Below are positions 14,176 to 20,204 of a DNA stretch of 20,204 bases, piece by piece. Numbering within the stretch: the first letter of the stretch is position 1; each line of letters opens with the position of its first letter. Under the pieces are notes generated by a model. That model ran no database searches. It saw only the letters and a program-made list of their open reading frames with translations, and had not been told where the DNA came from. The stretch comes from JBPCPM01 sp050999155. GTDB taxonomy: Bacteria; Actinomycetota; Thermoleophilia; Solirubrobacterales; 70-9. Position numbers and translations under genes: made by a program. The stretch is taken from the NCBI GenBank assembly GCA_050999155.1, contig JBPCPM010000060.1, positions 1 to 20,204 of the forward strand, written 5' to 3'.

Positions 14176-14379
14176 AGCCTGGCGGTGACGGCGTCCGGGC
14201 AGGCGATGGCCGAGATCGCCGTCGAGCAGGTCAAGGCGGGCTTCCTGCGCAAGTCCCGGGTCTACAAGCTCGAGATGATCGGAGCGCCGCCGGCCGACCA
14301 TGCCCCGCTCGTCCTCGGCGCGGCGATCAGGTACGACGCCGCGCTGACCGCCGTAGGACTGGTCTCGATGCGCGACTGA
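14176..14379 (+). pseudogene. C-terminal remnant of an unidentified protein
   Basis: The last 67 codons before TGA read SLAVTASGQAMAEIAVEQV, then AGFLRKSRVYKLEMIGAPPA, and end in GAAIRYDAALTAVGLVSMRD. Balanced hydrophobic and charged residues look like real protein rather than a GC-rich shadow frame. An ATG at 14206 could start 57 residues but has only a weak RBS, and the text before it is protein-like as well. The protein-like stretch begins where the HTTM remnant on the other strand ends, so I read it as a gene that lost its 5' part. I do not recognise the family. Confidence 0.35.
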
Positions 14380-14437
14380 GCCGGCGGATCGCAGCCCGCG
14401 CAGCCGCTCCGGGCCCCCTTCCGACCGTCCTCTTCGC

Positions 14438-14710
14438 TTATCGGGGCGACTGGATTTGAACCAGCGACCTTTCGACCCCAGCCGACGCAGGGCAGGTGTA
14501 GATACGTACCGTCGCGTCCCACGCGTCCCCTACGTCCCGTGGCAGAGACAGCTTGGACGCATGAGCCCCCTCGAGGATGTTCTCGCGGCTCATCTTCCCG
14601 ACCTGGTCTGGATGGTGTTCCTGGACGTGCTGTTCGACCGCGGCGACGAGCTCGTCGTCGGTCTCGCCTTGCACGTCGGTGCCGCAGGGACAGTGGATTA
14701 CCTTGGCCAT
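14438..14710 (-). CDS. DUF1059 small protein, C-terminus altered by a tRNA-like repeat
   Basis: Residues 1 to about 52 (MAKVIHCPCGTDVQGETDDE and onward to VGKMSRENILEGA) are a typical DUF1059 domain, a family of proteins of about 55-60 residues with a CxCG pair near the N-terminus and HHPD in the middle. The function is unknown. The ATG at 14710 has a strong GGGGAGG four bases upstream. The frame goes on for about 38 more codons that are unlike the family. The last 15 or so (VERSLVQIQSPR) are simply the translated tRNA 3'-end repeat at 14441-14487. This suggests the natural 3' end was replaced at the repeat. It is divergent from the cupin gene (172 bp gap) inside the repeat-flanked segment. 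Confidence 0.75.
   Translation of the reverse strand: MAKVIHCPCGTDVQGETDDELVAAVEQHVQEHHPDQVGKMSRENILEGAHASKLSLPRDVGDAWDATVRIYTCPASAGVERSLVQIQSPR
14441..14487 (-). repeat. tRNA-Pro(GGG)-like 3'-end fragment, direct repeat copy 1 (putative att relic)
   Basis: Read on the minus strand, this holds a truncated anticodon loop with GGGG, a TCGAA stem arm, variable loop AGGTC, T-arm GCTGG-TTCAAAT-CCAGT, acceptor arm CGCCCCG and discriminator A. That is the 3' part of a proline-type tRNA. No matching 5' acceptor (CGGGGCG) or D-arm lies upstream, so it is not a functional tRNA. It is identical to 15390-15437 except for one missing C in the C-run, and similarity stops sharply on both sides. Duplicated tRNA 3' ends are the usual attachment sites of integrative elements. 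Confidence 0.75.
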
Positions 14711-14882
14711 ATGACCTCCCCAATAGGTATCCGTTCGGACCCGGACCCTGCGGGGGCACAAAGGCCAGCTGGGATCGGGGAGCTTTCGGACCGCCACTCA
14801 GCACGGACGGCTAGAGATGTGTCGTCGGACTCCTTCGGATAGGTTCGCGGAGGAGGCAACCGCGGACGAGAGGGGAAAGCTG

Positions 14883-15380
14883 ATGGCAACGGTCGTTGGA
14901 CCCGAGGATGGCAAGGCGGGGTTTCTCGGCAGCATCGGGGTGCGGTTCATGATCGACGGCACGGACACCGACCAGGGTTTCTCGCTGGTCGAGCATCCGA
15001 TGCCGCCGAGGGCGCTAGCGGCCCCGCTACACCGTCATACGCGTGAGGACGAATACAGCTACGTGCTCGAAGGGCGCATGGGCGCGCTGCTCGGCGAGGA
15101 AGTCCTCGAGGCCGGGCCGGGCGACCTCGTCTTCAAGCCCCGCGACCAATGGCACACGTTTTGGAACGCCGGTGACGAGCCCGCCCGGATCCTCGAGATC
15201 ATCGCACCCGCCGGCTTCGAGCATTTCTTCTCAGAGCTCGTCGACCTCGGCGGACCGGCACAGGCCCAGCCGGAAGTGATGGGCGAACTCTGCCAGCGCT
15301 ACGGATTGGACATGGATCCCGGAAGCGTCCCAGGCCTACTCGAACGATTCGGACTCCAAATGGGTGAGCCCCCCGCCTAG
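14883..15380 (+). CDS. cupin-domain protein (small metal-binding beta-barrel)
   Basis: The 165-residue protein has both cupin motifs. Motif 1 gives H50, H52 and E57 (PLHRHTREDEYSYVLEG). Motif 2 is GDLVFKPRDQWHTFWN, with H91 and N95. The three His and one Glu form a standard metal site. The fold covers residues about 15-110, and the rest (FEHFFSELVDL to FGLQMGEPP) is a helical tail common in single-domain actinobacterial cupins. Reaction and substrate are unknown: some relatives are dioxygenases or isomerases, others only bind. The ATG at 14883 has AGGGGAAAG upstream; an in-frame ATG at 14817 would add 22 unlike residues. The stop lies 9 bp before repeat copy 2, so it is cargo of the repeat-flanked segment. 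Confidence 0.88.
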   Translation: MATVVGPEDGKAGFLGSIGVRFMIDGTDTDQGFSLVEHPMPPRALAAPLHRHTREDEYSYVLEGRMGALLGEEVLEAGPGDLVFKPRDQWHTFWNAGDEPARILEIIAPAGFEHFFSELVDLGGPAQAQPEVMGELCQRYGLDMDPGSVPGLLERFGLQMGEPPA

Positions 15381-15389
15381 ATGTCCAAG

Positions 15390-15437
15390 TCGGGGCGACT
15401 GGATTTGAACCAGCGACCTTTCGACCCCCAGCCGACG
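15390..15437 (-). repeat. tRNA-Pro(GGG)-like 3'-end fragment, direct repeat copy 2 (putative att relic)
   Basis: This copy keeps the full anticodon loop CTGGGGG (anticodon GGG at loop positions 3-5), then TCGAA, AGGTC, the complete T-arm, acceptor CGCCCCG and discriminator A. The 5' half of a tRNA is missing: the sequence further 5' on this strand (15438-15475) gives no D-arm, and its nearest CGGGG would leave an over-long molecule with a mismatched acceptor. The match to copy 1 begins and ends abruptly. The copies are in direct orientation, 949 bp apart. Confidence 0.77.
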
Positions 15438-15501
15438 GAACCTACTGCCAGATCGCTCCTCTGGCGTCCCCGCCGTCCCCGGTCGGGTGCTCATCGGACG
15501 T

Positions 15502-15618
15502 ATGGGCGTCGAGACCGGCGTCGACCTCCCGGCCCTGATCGACGCCTCAGCGGCCGCTCGCGAGACCCTGGGCCGCCCCCTGGGCTTCCACGTCCTGACC
15601 GCGGGCCCGGTCGACTGA
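15502..15618 (+). pseudogene. HMG-CoA-lyase-like C-terminal remnant
   Basis: The 38 codons from ATG 15502 to TGA read MGVETGVDLPALIDASAAAR and then ETLGRPLGFHVLTAGPVD. The G-x-x-TGVDLxALIDA...LGRPL pattern is that of the C-terminal helices of hydroxymethylglutaryl-CoA lyase (a DRE-TIM metallolyase of about 300 residues). No catalytic part is present. Upstream in-frame sequence (from about 15442) does not resemble the enzyme and reaches repeat copy 2. It therefore looks like a 3' scrap left when a larger segment was lost or joined at the repeat. HMG-CoA lyase yields acetoacetate, so a link to the acetone operon is tempting but unproven. A tiny real gene is unlikely, given the lack of an RBS. 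Confidence 0.45.
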
Positions 15619-15689
15619 CGCACCCACCCGCTCGGTGACGCAGCCCCCCGCCACGGCATGACGGGACCTTCAGCGAGCCGGTGTGGGGC

Positions 15690-18245
15690 CTACTCGTAGT
15701 GCAGCGCTTCCAGGATGTCGAGGCGCGACGCCCGGCGCGCGGGCACCACTGCGGCCAGGACCCCGGCGACGACCGCGATCACCACGAACGCGACCAGGGC
15801 GCCCACCGGGATGGCGAACACGAGCCCCTCGCCGCTGAGCACGACCGTGGCCAGGGCGGCGAGCGTCAGCCCGACCGCGATCCCCAGCACGGCGCCGATC
15901 AGGGTGGTGATCACGCTCTCGTGACGGACGCTGCGACGGATCTGTCGCCGGGTAGCGCCGATTGCGCGCAGCATCCCGACCTCGCGGGTGCGCTCGAGCA
16001 CCGACAGGGCAAGGGTGTTGATGATCCCGAAGAGGCTGATGATCACGGCGAGCGCGAGGAGCACGTAGACGATTCCCAGGATCGGGTCGATCCCGGCCGC
16101 CTGGTCGTCGATGAAGGCCTCCTGCGACCGCACGTCGACCTCGGGGTGCGACGCCAGCGCCTCGCGCACCTGGGCGGGCGTCGACCCCAGCACGTAGGCG
16201 AACCGGTCGCGCGACGCCTCCCAGGAGCGGTCGAAGGTCCGGTCGTTCACCGTGACCTCTCCGGCCGCCAGGGAGTTGAACGGCGGCGGGTCGCTGAGGG
16301 CCCGCACGCGCAGGGTGACGTCGCCCTTGGTCGGCGAGGTGAGGATGAGGTCGTCGCCGACGGCCAGCGATCGGTCCTCGGCGAAGCGCTTGGTCACGAT
16401 CGCCTCCCCGGTCGCCAAGGTCCGCAGGTCGGCGACCGAACCGTCCTCCCATGAGGGGTCGACGACCCGGGAGAACGGTCCCGGGTCCACGGCGTCGACG
16501 TTGATCGTCTTGCCGCCGGTGCGCGCGGCGGACTGGCGCCATCCGGTCGCGACCCTCGCGCCGGGGGCGTCCCCGGCCTCACGGGCCACCGAGGTGTCGA
16601 TGGGCGAGAAGCCGTCGGTCGCGGCGACGACCACGTCGGCGCGCAGCTCGTCGGAGATCGAACTCGAGATCGACTCCCGCAGGCCGTTGCCGATGACCGC
16701 GAAGCAGGAGACGAGCGCGATCCCGATCATCAGCGCGGATGCGGCGCCCGCTGTCCGCCCGGGATGCCGGGCGGCGTTGCGGGTGGCCAGCAGCCCGATC
16801 GTCCGGTTGATGCGCCGGCTGGGCTGCCCGACGACGCGCACCAGCGACGGGACGACGCTCGGGGACAGGACGGCGACCGCGATGAAGCTGAGCAGCACCC
16901 CGGGCGCCATCAGCAGCATCCGGTCCCCGACGCCGAGGCCGGCGGAGGCGGCTCCCCCCACGAGCGAGACGAGGGCCAGCGCGGCCAGGACGAGACCGAT
17001 CTTGCCGGAGTGGCGCCCGATCCGGCCGGGGGGCAGCTCTGCCCCCTCGCGAAGGGCCGCGACGGGCGAGATCCGGGTGGCGCGGCCGGCCGGGATGAGG
17101 CCGGCGAGCAGCGTGATCACGATCCCCATGACCATGGCCACGATCACGGTCCGCAGCGCGAAGACGAGGCCGGCCTGGGGCAGCTCGAGACCGAGCGAGG
17201 AGAAGATGCCCGACAGGGCCGCCGCGAGCCCGACGCCTGCGGCGACGCCGACGACCGAGGCTCCGACGCCGAGCAGCAGTGCCTCGGCGGTGACGGCCCC
17301 CAGCACCTGGCGCCGGCTGGCGCCGATCGAGCGGAGCATGGCGAGCTCGCGGGTCCGCTGGGCGACGGTGATCGAGAGCGTGTTGACGATGGTGAAGCCG
17401 CCCACGAGCAGGGCGACTGCTCCGAAGGCCAGCAGCACCCCGCGGATGATGGAGATGAAGAACTTCAGGCCGTCGAGGGTGAAGCGGTCCTGTGCCGCCG
17501 CCGTGCGGACCTGCACCGATCCCGGAAGCTCCGATCGCAGGGATTCGCGTAGCTCGGCCCCGTCCACGCCCGGCCTTGCGCTGGCCAGCACCGAGTCGTA
17601 GCGGCCCCGCTTGTCGAACAGTCCCTGCGCCGCGTCGAGATCGAAGACGGCGAAGGTCGCGGTGCCGAGCGACTTCACGTCGCCGAAGGTGGCGATCCCC
17701 GTGATCTCGAAGGCGCGCTTGGGTCCGCGGGTGGCGATCTCGATGTCGTCGCCGACCCCGAGGTCCAGCTTCTCCGCCGTCCCCTGGTCGATGACGACCT
17801 GCCCCGCGCGAGCGGCGAAGGCGCCCTCGACGATTCGGAAGGGGGTCAGCTGCCGGGCGTCCGGGGTCCCGGCGTCGAAGCCGACGCCGAAGTACGGGCC
17901 GTCGCCCTGCACCTGGCCGTCGCGGTCCAGCAGCTTGGCCTCGTCGGTGATGTCGCCGACCGCGGTCTGCACCCGGTCGTCGGCACGCACCTGCTCGAGG
18001 GTGCGCTCGGGGACCGAGGTCTGGAGCTCGAAGTCGTCGATGCCGGTGTCGAAGGCGGTCTTGGCGCTGACGGCGGCGTCGGTGCCGGCGTAGGAAGCGG
18101 TGGACAGTGAGTCGGCCGCGCTGCGCATGGTGTCGGTGAGCGTGAAGGCCCCGCTGACCATTGCCACACCGAGCACGATCGCGATGGCGGTCAGGGCCGT
18201 GCGCGCCTTGCGCGCCGCCATGCCGCGGATCGTCTGGCGGATCAT
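15690..18245 (-). CDS. ABC transporter permease, FtsX/MacB type with two FtsX domains
   Basis: The 851-residue membrane protein starts with TM1 at about 16-35 (ALTAIAIVLGVAMVSGAF), followed by a MacB-like periplasmic/extracellular core domain to about residue 260. The first FtsX domain has three TM helices at about 263-385 and the conserved QRTRELAMLRSIGASRRQV. A central pair of TM helices follows at about 415-465, then a second core domain. A second FtsX domain with ERTREVGMLRAIGATRRQI leads to the C-terminal ILEALHYE. This duplicated layout is standard for actinobacterial single-chain permeases working as homodimers or pseudodimers with a LolD/MacB-like ATPase. They move lipids, peptides or lipoproteins, or act mechanically. 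The ATG overlaps the ATPase stop (ATGA), so translation is coupled. The cargo is unknown. Confidence 0.93.
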   Translation of the reverse strand: MIRQTIRGMAARKARTALTAIAIVLGVAMVSGAFTLTDTMRSAADSLSTASYAGTDAAVSAKTAFDTGIDDFELQTSVPERTLEQVRADDRVQTAVGDITDEAKLLDRDGQVQGDGPYFGVGFDAGTPDARQLTPFRIVEGAFAARAGQVVIDQGTAEKLDLGVGDDIEIATRGPKRAFEITGIATFGDVKSLGTATFAVFDLDAAQGLFDKRGRYDSVLASARPGVDGAELRESLRSELPGSVQVRTAAAQDRFTLDGLKFFISIIRGVLLAFGAVALLVGGFTIVNTLSITVAQRTRELAMLRSIGASRRQVLGAVTAEALLLGVGASVVGVAAGVGLAAALSGIFSSLGLELPQAGLVFALRTVIVAMVMGIVITLLAGLIPAGRATRISPVAALREGAELPPGRIGRHSGKIGLVLAALALVSLVGGAASAGLGVGDRMLLMAPGVLLSFIAVAVLSPSVVPSLVRVVGQPSRRINRTIGLLATRNAARHPGRTAGAASALMIGIALVSCFAVIGNGLRESISSSISDELRADVVVAATDGFSPIDTSVAREAGDAPGARVATGWRQSAARTGGKTINVDAVDPGPFSRVVDPSWEDGSVADLRTLATGEAIVTKRFAEDRSLAVGDDLILTSPTKGDVTLRVRALSDPPPFNSLAAGEVTVNDRTFDRSWEASRDRFAYVLGSTPAQVREALASHPEVDVRSQEAFIDDQAAGIDPILGIVYVLLALAVIISLFGIINTLALSVLERTREVGMLRAIGATRRQIRRSVRHESVITTLIGAVLGIAVGLTLAALATVVLSGEGLVFAIPVGALVAFVVIAVVAGVLAAVVPARRASRLDILEALHYE

Positions 18246-19030
18246 CGGCTCAGCTCTTGCATGCCCGCGAGGATGGCCTGCTCGTCGGGATCGCGCAGGT
18301 CGCCGGCAATCGTTCCATCCGCAATGAACACGACCCGGTCGGCCGTGGCGGCGGCGACGGGGTCGTGCGTGACCATCAGCGTGGTCTGTCCGAGCTCGTC
18401 GGTCGTGCCCCGCATCAGCGTCATGATCTCCGCGCTCGAGGTGGAGTCGAGGTTCCCGGTCGGTTCGTCCGCGAACACGATGCTCGGCCGTCCGACGAGC
18501 GCTCGGGCGATGGCGGCCCGCTGCTGCTGGCCACCGGACAGCTCGGAGGGACGGTGGGTACGCCGGTCGCTGAGACCGACGCGGTCGATCAGCTCGTCCA
18601 CCCAGCCGTCGGCCGGATGCGTCCCCGCGAGCTGGAGAGGCAGGACGATGTTCTCCTCGGCCGAGAGGACCGGCACCAGGTTGAAGAACTGGAACACGAA
18701 GCCGACGTGCGAGCGCCGCAGCTCGGTGAGCTGCTTATCGCCCATGGTCGTGATCTGTTCGCCCATGACCTCGACGGTGCCCTCGGTGGGCCTGTCGAGC
18801 CCGGCGAGCACGTGCATCAGGGTCGACTTACCCGACCCGGACGGCCCCATGACCGCGGTGAGCGCTTTGGCCTGGACGTCGAGGTCCACCGCGCGCAGGG
18901 CCTGCACGGCGGACTCCCCCTCCCCGTAGCGGCGGGCGATGCCCCGGGCCCGTACGGCGGCAGCGGGGTCGCCGCCCCCGTTGCGGGCCGGCTCTGCGGG
19001 GTGCTGTCGTGCTTCGGATGGGCTGGGCAT
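18242..19030 (-). CDS. ABC transporter ATP-binding protein (LolD/MacB type)
   Basis: The 262-residue ATPase has Walker A GPSGSGKST at 62-70, Q-loop Q114 (FVFQFFNLVP), signature LSGGQQQR at 164-171, Walker B IVFADEP at 184-190 with catalytic E189, the D-loop NLDS, and H-loop H222 (THD). The FQFFNLVPVLSAEENI stretch after the Q-loop places it in the MacB/LolD/FtsE group that pairs with FtsX-type permeases. The first 25 residues are a Pro/Ala-rich extension. The ATG at 19030 has a modest GGAG eight bases upstream. The stop overlaps the permease start, so the two form an operon of ATPase then permease. No adjacent two-component system or substrate gene gives away the cargo. Confidence 0.95.
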   Translation of the reverse strand: MPSPSEARQHPAEPARNGGGDPAAAVRARGIARRYGEGESAVQALRAVDLDVQAKALTAVMGPSGSGKSTLMHVLAGLDRPTEGTVEVMGEQITTMGDKQLTELRRSHVGFVFQFFNLVPVLSAEENIVLPLQLAGTHPADGWVDELIDRVGLSDRRTHRPSELSGGQQQRAAIARALVGRPSIVFADEPTGNLDSTSSAEIMTLMRGTTDELGQTTLMVTHDPVAAATADRVVFIADGTIAGDLRDPDEQAILAGMQELSR

Positions 19031-19258
19031 GGCCGACTCCAGTCAGGGTCGTAGGACGGGAAGGACGGCCGCGCGAGCGTATCGTCCGGCCTGGGGTCTC
19101 ACGGCAGCGTGCGCTGTCGGCGATGCGATTGATCCAACCTACCCCCGTTTCGGCCGCCTGTCATCGACCGTCCGGAGCCGCCGGCTCCTACGAAAAACCG
19201 AGCCGCTTCCCACGCGGGCCCGGAACTGAGCCAGGCCGGGTCTCACGGAGACCTCGAA

Positions 19259-19279
19259 GCCAGGACGGTCCGTCCTGGC
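19259..19279. other. 21-nt perfect palindrome upstream of the transposase OrfA
   Basis: GCCAGGACGG and CCGTCCTGGC form a perfect 10-bp inverted repeat around a single T. A GTCTC-ACG-GAGAC stem lies just before it at 19240-19252. The 268-bp gap 19031-19298 holds no other gene I can support. With a one-base centre it looks more like a protein-binding dyad than a hairpin. It could belong to the insertion-sequence end or act as its operator. Confidence 0.5.
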
Positions 19280-19298
19280 GAGAGGAGAACCTCCGCCG

Positions 19299-19994
19299 AT
19301 GCCAGCACCGAAGAAGTACCCCGACGAGCTCAAGGAGAGATCCGTGCGCCTTGTCTTCGAGTCCGGCCGTCCGATCGCCCACGTCGCGCGCGATCTCGGC
19401 ATCAAATACGAGTCGCTGCAGCTTTGGGTCCGCCAGGCCGAAGCCGATGCCGGCGACCGGGCCGATCGCCTGACCAGCACCGAGCGTGAGCGGCTGAGGA
19501 TGTTGGAGCGCGAGGTCAAGGACCTGCGCAAAGCCAATGAGGTGCTCAAGGCCGCCTCGGTTTTTTTCGCCAAGGAGCTCGACCCACGCGCTGCCACGCG
19601 GATCGAACGCCGTCCGCCGGACGCGCGCCGCGATTCGCGGAGACGGCGCACGGCCGGCGCCGTCGCGGCTCGCGACGTTGCGCGCGGTAGCTGCGGTCAG
19701 CCGCGCCCATCCCGTGTTGTCAGCCGCCACCGCGCGGGTGGCGTGCGACTCGCTGAACGGCGGATCGGCCGCATGTGCCGGCGCCGGCAGGCCCGCGAGC
19801 GCGAGCGCGAGCACAGCGATCAGCCACATGGCGACGCCGGCCAGCCGACCCGCCCGCGGTCGGGATCGTCGTCCTGGCGTGATCAGCTTGTCCATCGTGC
19901 GGTCAGTCGGTGGTGTGTGCGGCCTCGCCACCGCCGATGTAGCGCAGCACGGACCTGTCAAGGCCGGTCGAAGTGCGCCGGTCGGACCACCTGA
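19299..19994 (+). CDS. IS3-family transposase OrfA, truncated element with read-through tail
   Basis: Residues 1 to about 96 are a typical IS3-type OrfA. A helix-turn-helix (KKYPDELKERSVRLVFESG, then IAHVARDLGIKYESLQLWVRQ) is followed by a leucine-zipper-like coiled coil (ERLRMLEREVKDLRKANEVL) and the conserved KAASVFFAKELDP ending. A RBS-like GAGAGGAGAA precedes the ATG. A run of seven T (19561-19567) at the VFF codons fits a minus-one slippage site for making OrfAB. However, no OrfB (DDE domain) follows in any frame. After about 19586 the sequence changes character, and the frame reads through Arg/Ala-rich non-homologous codons to a stop at 19994. The element is therefore a dead 5' fragment. 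The real IS boundary is near 19586, and the 231-residue product is probably not meaningful. Confidence 0.75.
   Translation: MPAPKKYPDELKERSVRLVFESGRPIAHVARDLGIKYESLQLWVRQAEADAGDRADRLTSTERERLRMLEREVKDLRKANEVLKAASVFFAKELDPRAATRIERRPPDARRDSRRRRTAGAVAARDVARGSCGQPRPSRVVSRHRAGGVRLAERRIGRMCRRRQAREREREHSDQPHGDAGQPTRPRSGSSSWRDQLVHRAVSRWCVRPRHRRCSAARTCQGRSKCAGRTT
19587..19895 (-). pseudogene. 5' part of a secreted-protein gene, broken by the IS fragment
   Basis: The minus strand from ATG 19895 encodes a basic N-region (RRSRPRAGR), a hydrophobic core (MWLIAVLALALAGL) and an AxA-type site (PAPAHA, cleavage after about residue 42): a good Sec signal peptide. About 60 codons of mature-like sequence follow (DPPFSESHATRAVA and onward). 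The frame then runs antisense into the transposase at about 19586 and only stops at 19188. I read this as an exported-protein gene whose 3' part was lost when the IS fragment was joined. No clear Shine-Dalgarno sequence precedes the ATG. The mature part is not recognised. Chance coding on the antisense of GC-rich DNA is the alternative, but the signal peptide argues against it. Confidence 0.42.
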
Positions 19995-20009
19995 GACGTT
20001 CCCGCCCCG

Positions 20010-20204
20010 TCAGCCGCCGTCGGCCTGCCGGATGTCGTCGTCCATCATGCGCAGGTAGGGCGCGACGAGCTCGCCGTAGTCGGCCTTGCGCGCGGCGGGC
20101 AGGTCCTTCCAGCCGGTGACCGAGCCGCGGCACCGCGCGGCGCCGCACAGGCACACGGCCGGGAAGTGGTCGATCGTGAAGTTGCGCATGGCGTAGTCGA
20201 ACGT
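20010..20204 (-). CDS. SET-domain protein, C-terminal part (5' end outside window)
   Basis: The 64 visible residues begin TFDYAMRNFTIDHFPAVCLC, continue with CRGSVTGWKDLPAARKADYG and end in LVAPYLRMMDDD. The CxCGAxxCRG arrangement after FDY resembles the post-SET cysteine cluster of bacterial SET-domain proteins: a C-x-C pair then a Cys before RG, followed by G(W/F)KxLP and the typical PYL end. SET domains transfer a methyl group from SAM to lysine; the bacterial targets are mostly unknown. The start and catalytic core lie beyond the window. The gene runs leftward, and its stop is 114 bp upstream of the broken secreted-protein ATG on the same strand. Confidence 0.65.
   Translation of the reverse strand, partial: TFDYAMRNFTIDHFPAVCLCGAARCRGSVTGWKDLPAARKADYGELVAPYLRMMDDDIRQADGG

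Noticed and set aside
13213..14301. A single 362-residue HTTM-Rho_N protein starting at 14301
   Set aside because: The first 50 residues are antisense to another coding-like segment and unlike HTTM, and a strong internal RBS marks the small gene as separate.
14441..14487. A functional tRNA gene at either repeat
   Set aside because: Only the 3' part is present. No D-arm or 5' acceptor strand can be found, and the best attempt at copy 2 gives an over-long molecule with acceptor mismatches.
15381..15638. 85-codon plus-strand frame starting MSKSGRLDLNQRPFD
   Set aside because: Its N-terminus is the translated complement of the tRNA-like repeat, a well-known source of false genes; the rest is Arg/Pro-rich shadow of the HMG-CoA-lyase-like frame.
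1..20204. CRISPR array, phage genes, toxin-antitoxin or known defence system
   Set aside because: No regularly spaced repeats, cas-like, phage structural or defence signatures were found on either strand.

Overview
The window is about 20 kb of very GC-rich, gene-dense DNA with GTG starts, long antisense open frames and actinobacterial gene families (WS/DGAT acyltransferase, AIM24, CsbD, poxvirus-type topoisomerase IB, HTTM, DUF1059). A high-GC Actinomycetota chromosome, perhaps Thermoleophilia/Solirubrobacterales-like, is my inference. No rRNA, complete tRNA, CRISPR array or phage module was seen.

Layout. 1-3.1 kb: the 3' end of an AIM24 gene, a convergent WS/DGAT gene, then a divergent two-gene unit of a low-molecular-weight phosphatase and a fructosamine-kinase-family enzyme that overlap at GTGA. 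This pair fits a protein-deglycation operon. 3.2-3.9 kb: a SAM methyltransferase between two copies of a 31-bp intergenic repeat. 4.1-9.1 kb (minus strand): an acetone-carboxylase-like operon, acxA followed by an acxB whose C-terminus carries a fused gamma-subunit (AcxC-like) zinc domain. 9.3-11.8 kb (plus strand): an SDR oxidoreductase and a metallophosphoesterase in close tandem, then an SRPBCC protein with its own promoter, ending at a strong bidirectional hairpin. 11.9-13.5 kb (minus strand): topoisomerase IB, CsbD and a small Rho_N/DUF7218-type protein.

13.5-15.6 kb is a scarred region. An HTTM membrane-protein gene lacks its N-terminus and abuts the C-terminal remnant of an opposite-strand gene. 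Next comes a 949-bp segment (DUF1059 and cupin genes) lying between two near-identical 47/48-bp direct repeats. Each repeat is the 3' part of a tRNA-Pro(GGG)-like gene, from anticodon loop to discriminator base. A C-terminal scrap resembling HMG-CoA lyase follows the second repeat. This looks like a relic of site-specific integration at a tRNA 3' end, with cargo but no integrase.

15.7-19.0 kb (minus strand): a translationally coupled ABC exporter-type ATPase and an FtsX/MacB-type permease. 19.3-19.9 kb: a truncated IS3-type OrfA joined to the 5' part of a secreted-protein gene. The window ends inside the 3' end of a SET-domain protein gene.

The observations I would follow first are the AcxB-AcxC fusion, the tRNA-3'-end-flanked mini-island, and the phosphatase/kinase deglycation pair. 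I found no clearly unprecedented multi-gene system.
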